From Paludibacteraceae bacterium (GTDB lineage Bacteria > Bacteroidota > Bacteroidia > Bacteroidales > Paludibacteraceae): a stretch of DNA of 5,318 bases. The stretch is taken from NCBI GenBank assembly GCA_017965125.1, contig JAGCQO010000064.1, positions 1 to 5,318 of the forward strand, read 5' to 3'. Numbering within the stretch: the stretch's first letter is position 1; each line of letters begins with the position of its first letter. A model generated the notes under the pieces. That model ran no database searches. It saw only the letters and a program-made list of their open reading frames with translations, and was not told the DNA's origin. Of this stretch, positions 5,067 through 5,318 are shown in pieces. A program made the position numbers and the translations under genes.

Positions 5067-5318
5067 CTACCTAATCTTTTGTGCGTTCAAATTATATCTC
5101 ACACCATCTTTTTCAACATATACCGTTCCATCTATAAGCATTTTCCTCACTTCATTTTTCTCGCAAGTCGCCTCATTAAAACCTGTAGTCGGTATTGGTA
5201 TCGGTAGAATATTTGTGAAGTTTGCCCATACATCAGCTGTCCTATATGCCTCAATACTTTCTGCTGGCACATACAATGGAATGTCATAATTGGAGAAGGC
5301 AGAACCACCATAAAATAC
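5067..5318 (-). CDS. BspA-type leucine-rich-repeat surface protein, C-terminal 83 residues (runs off the window)
   Basis: The visible part reads VFYGGSAFSNYDIPLYVPAE and continues SIEAYRTADVWANFTNILPI (21-40). The pattern 'LYVPxxSxEAYxxAxxWxNFTNI' is the characteristic last repeat of BspA/LRR_5 proteins, which Bacteroidales display on the cell surface and use in adhesion. The remaining tail (about 41-83) contains VRKMLIDGTVYVEKDGVRYN and ends NAQKIR before TAG (5069-5067). This resembles the short conserved C-terminal segment 'K.L.DG.(V/L)YI...G..YN..GQ.(I/V)' seen on many Bacteroidales secreted proteins, so the C-terminus looks natural and not truncated. The start, signal peptide and remaining repeats lie beyond base 5318. 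A TTG at 5276 is the leucine of LYVPAE and not a start. The gene is visibly more AT-rich in its codons than ychF or the U32 gene. Confidence 0.82.
   Translation of the reverse strand, partial: VFYGGSAFSNYDIPLYVPAESIEAYRTADVWANFTNILPIPIPTTGFNEATCEKNEVRKMLIDGTVYVEKDGVRYNLNAQKIR

Noticed and set aside
4932..5289. Two overlapping short plus-strand open frames near the right end
   Set aside because: They cross the repeat block and run antisense to the BspA-like C-terminus. No start context or motifs.
1..5318. CRISPR array, tRNA, rRNA, transposase or defence genes
   Set aside because: Looked for on both strands. No regularly spaced repeats, cloverleaf sequences or recognisable mobile-element or defence proteins were seen.

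Overview
The window looks like the chromosome of a Bacteroidota member, most likely order Bacteroidales and probably Prevotella-like. This rests on the Bacteroidota-style FtsH N-terminus, a DUF4294 protein, the C-terminus of a BspA-type leucine-rich-repeat surface protein, a possible OmpA-type barrel fragment, A-rich leaders in place of strong Shine-Dalgarno sites, and TAnnTTTG -7 promoter boxes (the Bacteroidota sigma-ABfr type) ahead of four transcription units. Genus assignment is inference.

Layout. Bases 1 to about 104 appear foreign to what follows. The ftsH reading frame (minus strand, start at 685) matches FtsH down to about base 104, then abruptly loses homology just before the AAA+ domain. 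The plus strand of 1 to about 103 instead reads like a piece of an outer-membrane barrel protein. ftsH sits 36 nt downstream of rsfS (722-1084, minus), an arrangement consistent with one operon. A 173-nt divergent intergenic region with a -7 box on each strand separates rsfS from a plus-strand pair: a U32-family protein (1258-2547) and, 4 nt later, a secreted DUF4294 protein (2552-3154). ychF follows (3211-4311) with its own promoter and ends at a strong hairpin terminator (4336-4368). That terminator also lies just past the end of a convergent minus-strand lipoprotein gene of unknown function (4394-4855). Upstream of the lipoprotein is a 130-bp repeat-rich intergenic block (4935-5064) with 9-bp perfect terminal inverted repeats. 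Beyond it lies the 3' end of a minus-strand BspA-like gene that runs off the window.

Functionally, 700-4311 is mostly housekeeping and centred on the ribosome, RNA and proteostasis: RsfS silences ribosomes, FtsH does membrane quality control, the U32 protein is probably an RNA-hydroxylation factor, and YchF is a ribosome-associated ATPase. The right end is accessory cell-surface material. I see no tRNA, rRNA, CRISPR array, transposase or riboswitch. I do not see a convincing new multi-gene system. The observations most worth checking are the ftsH breakpoint and the MITE-like 130-bp element.
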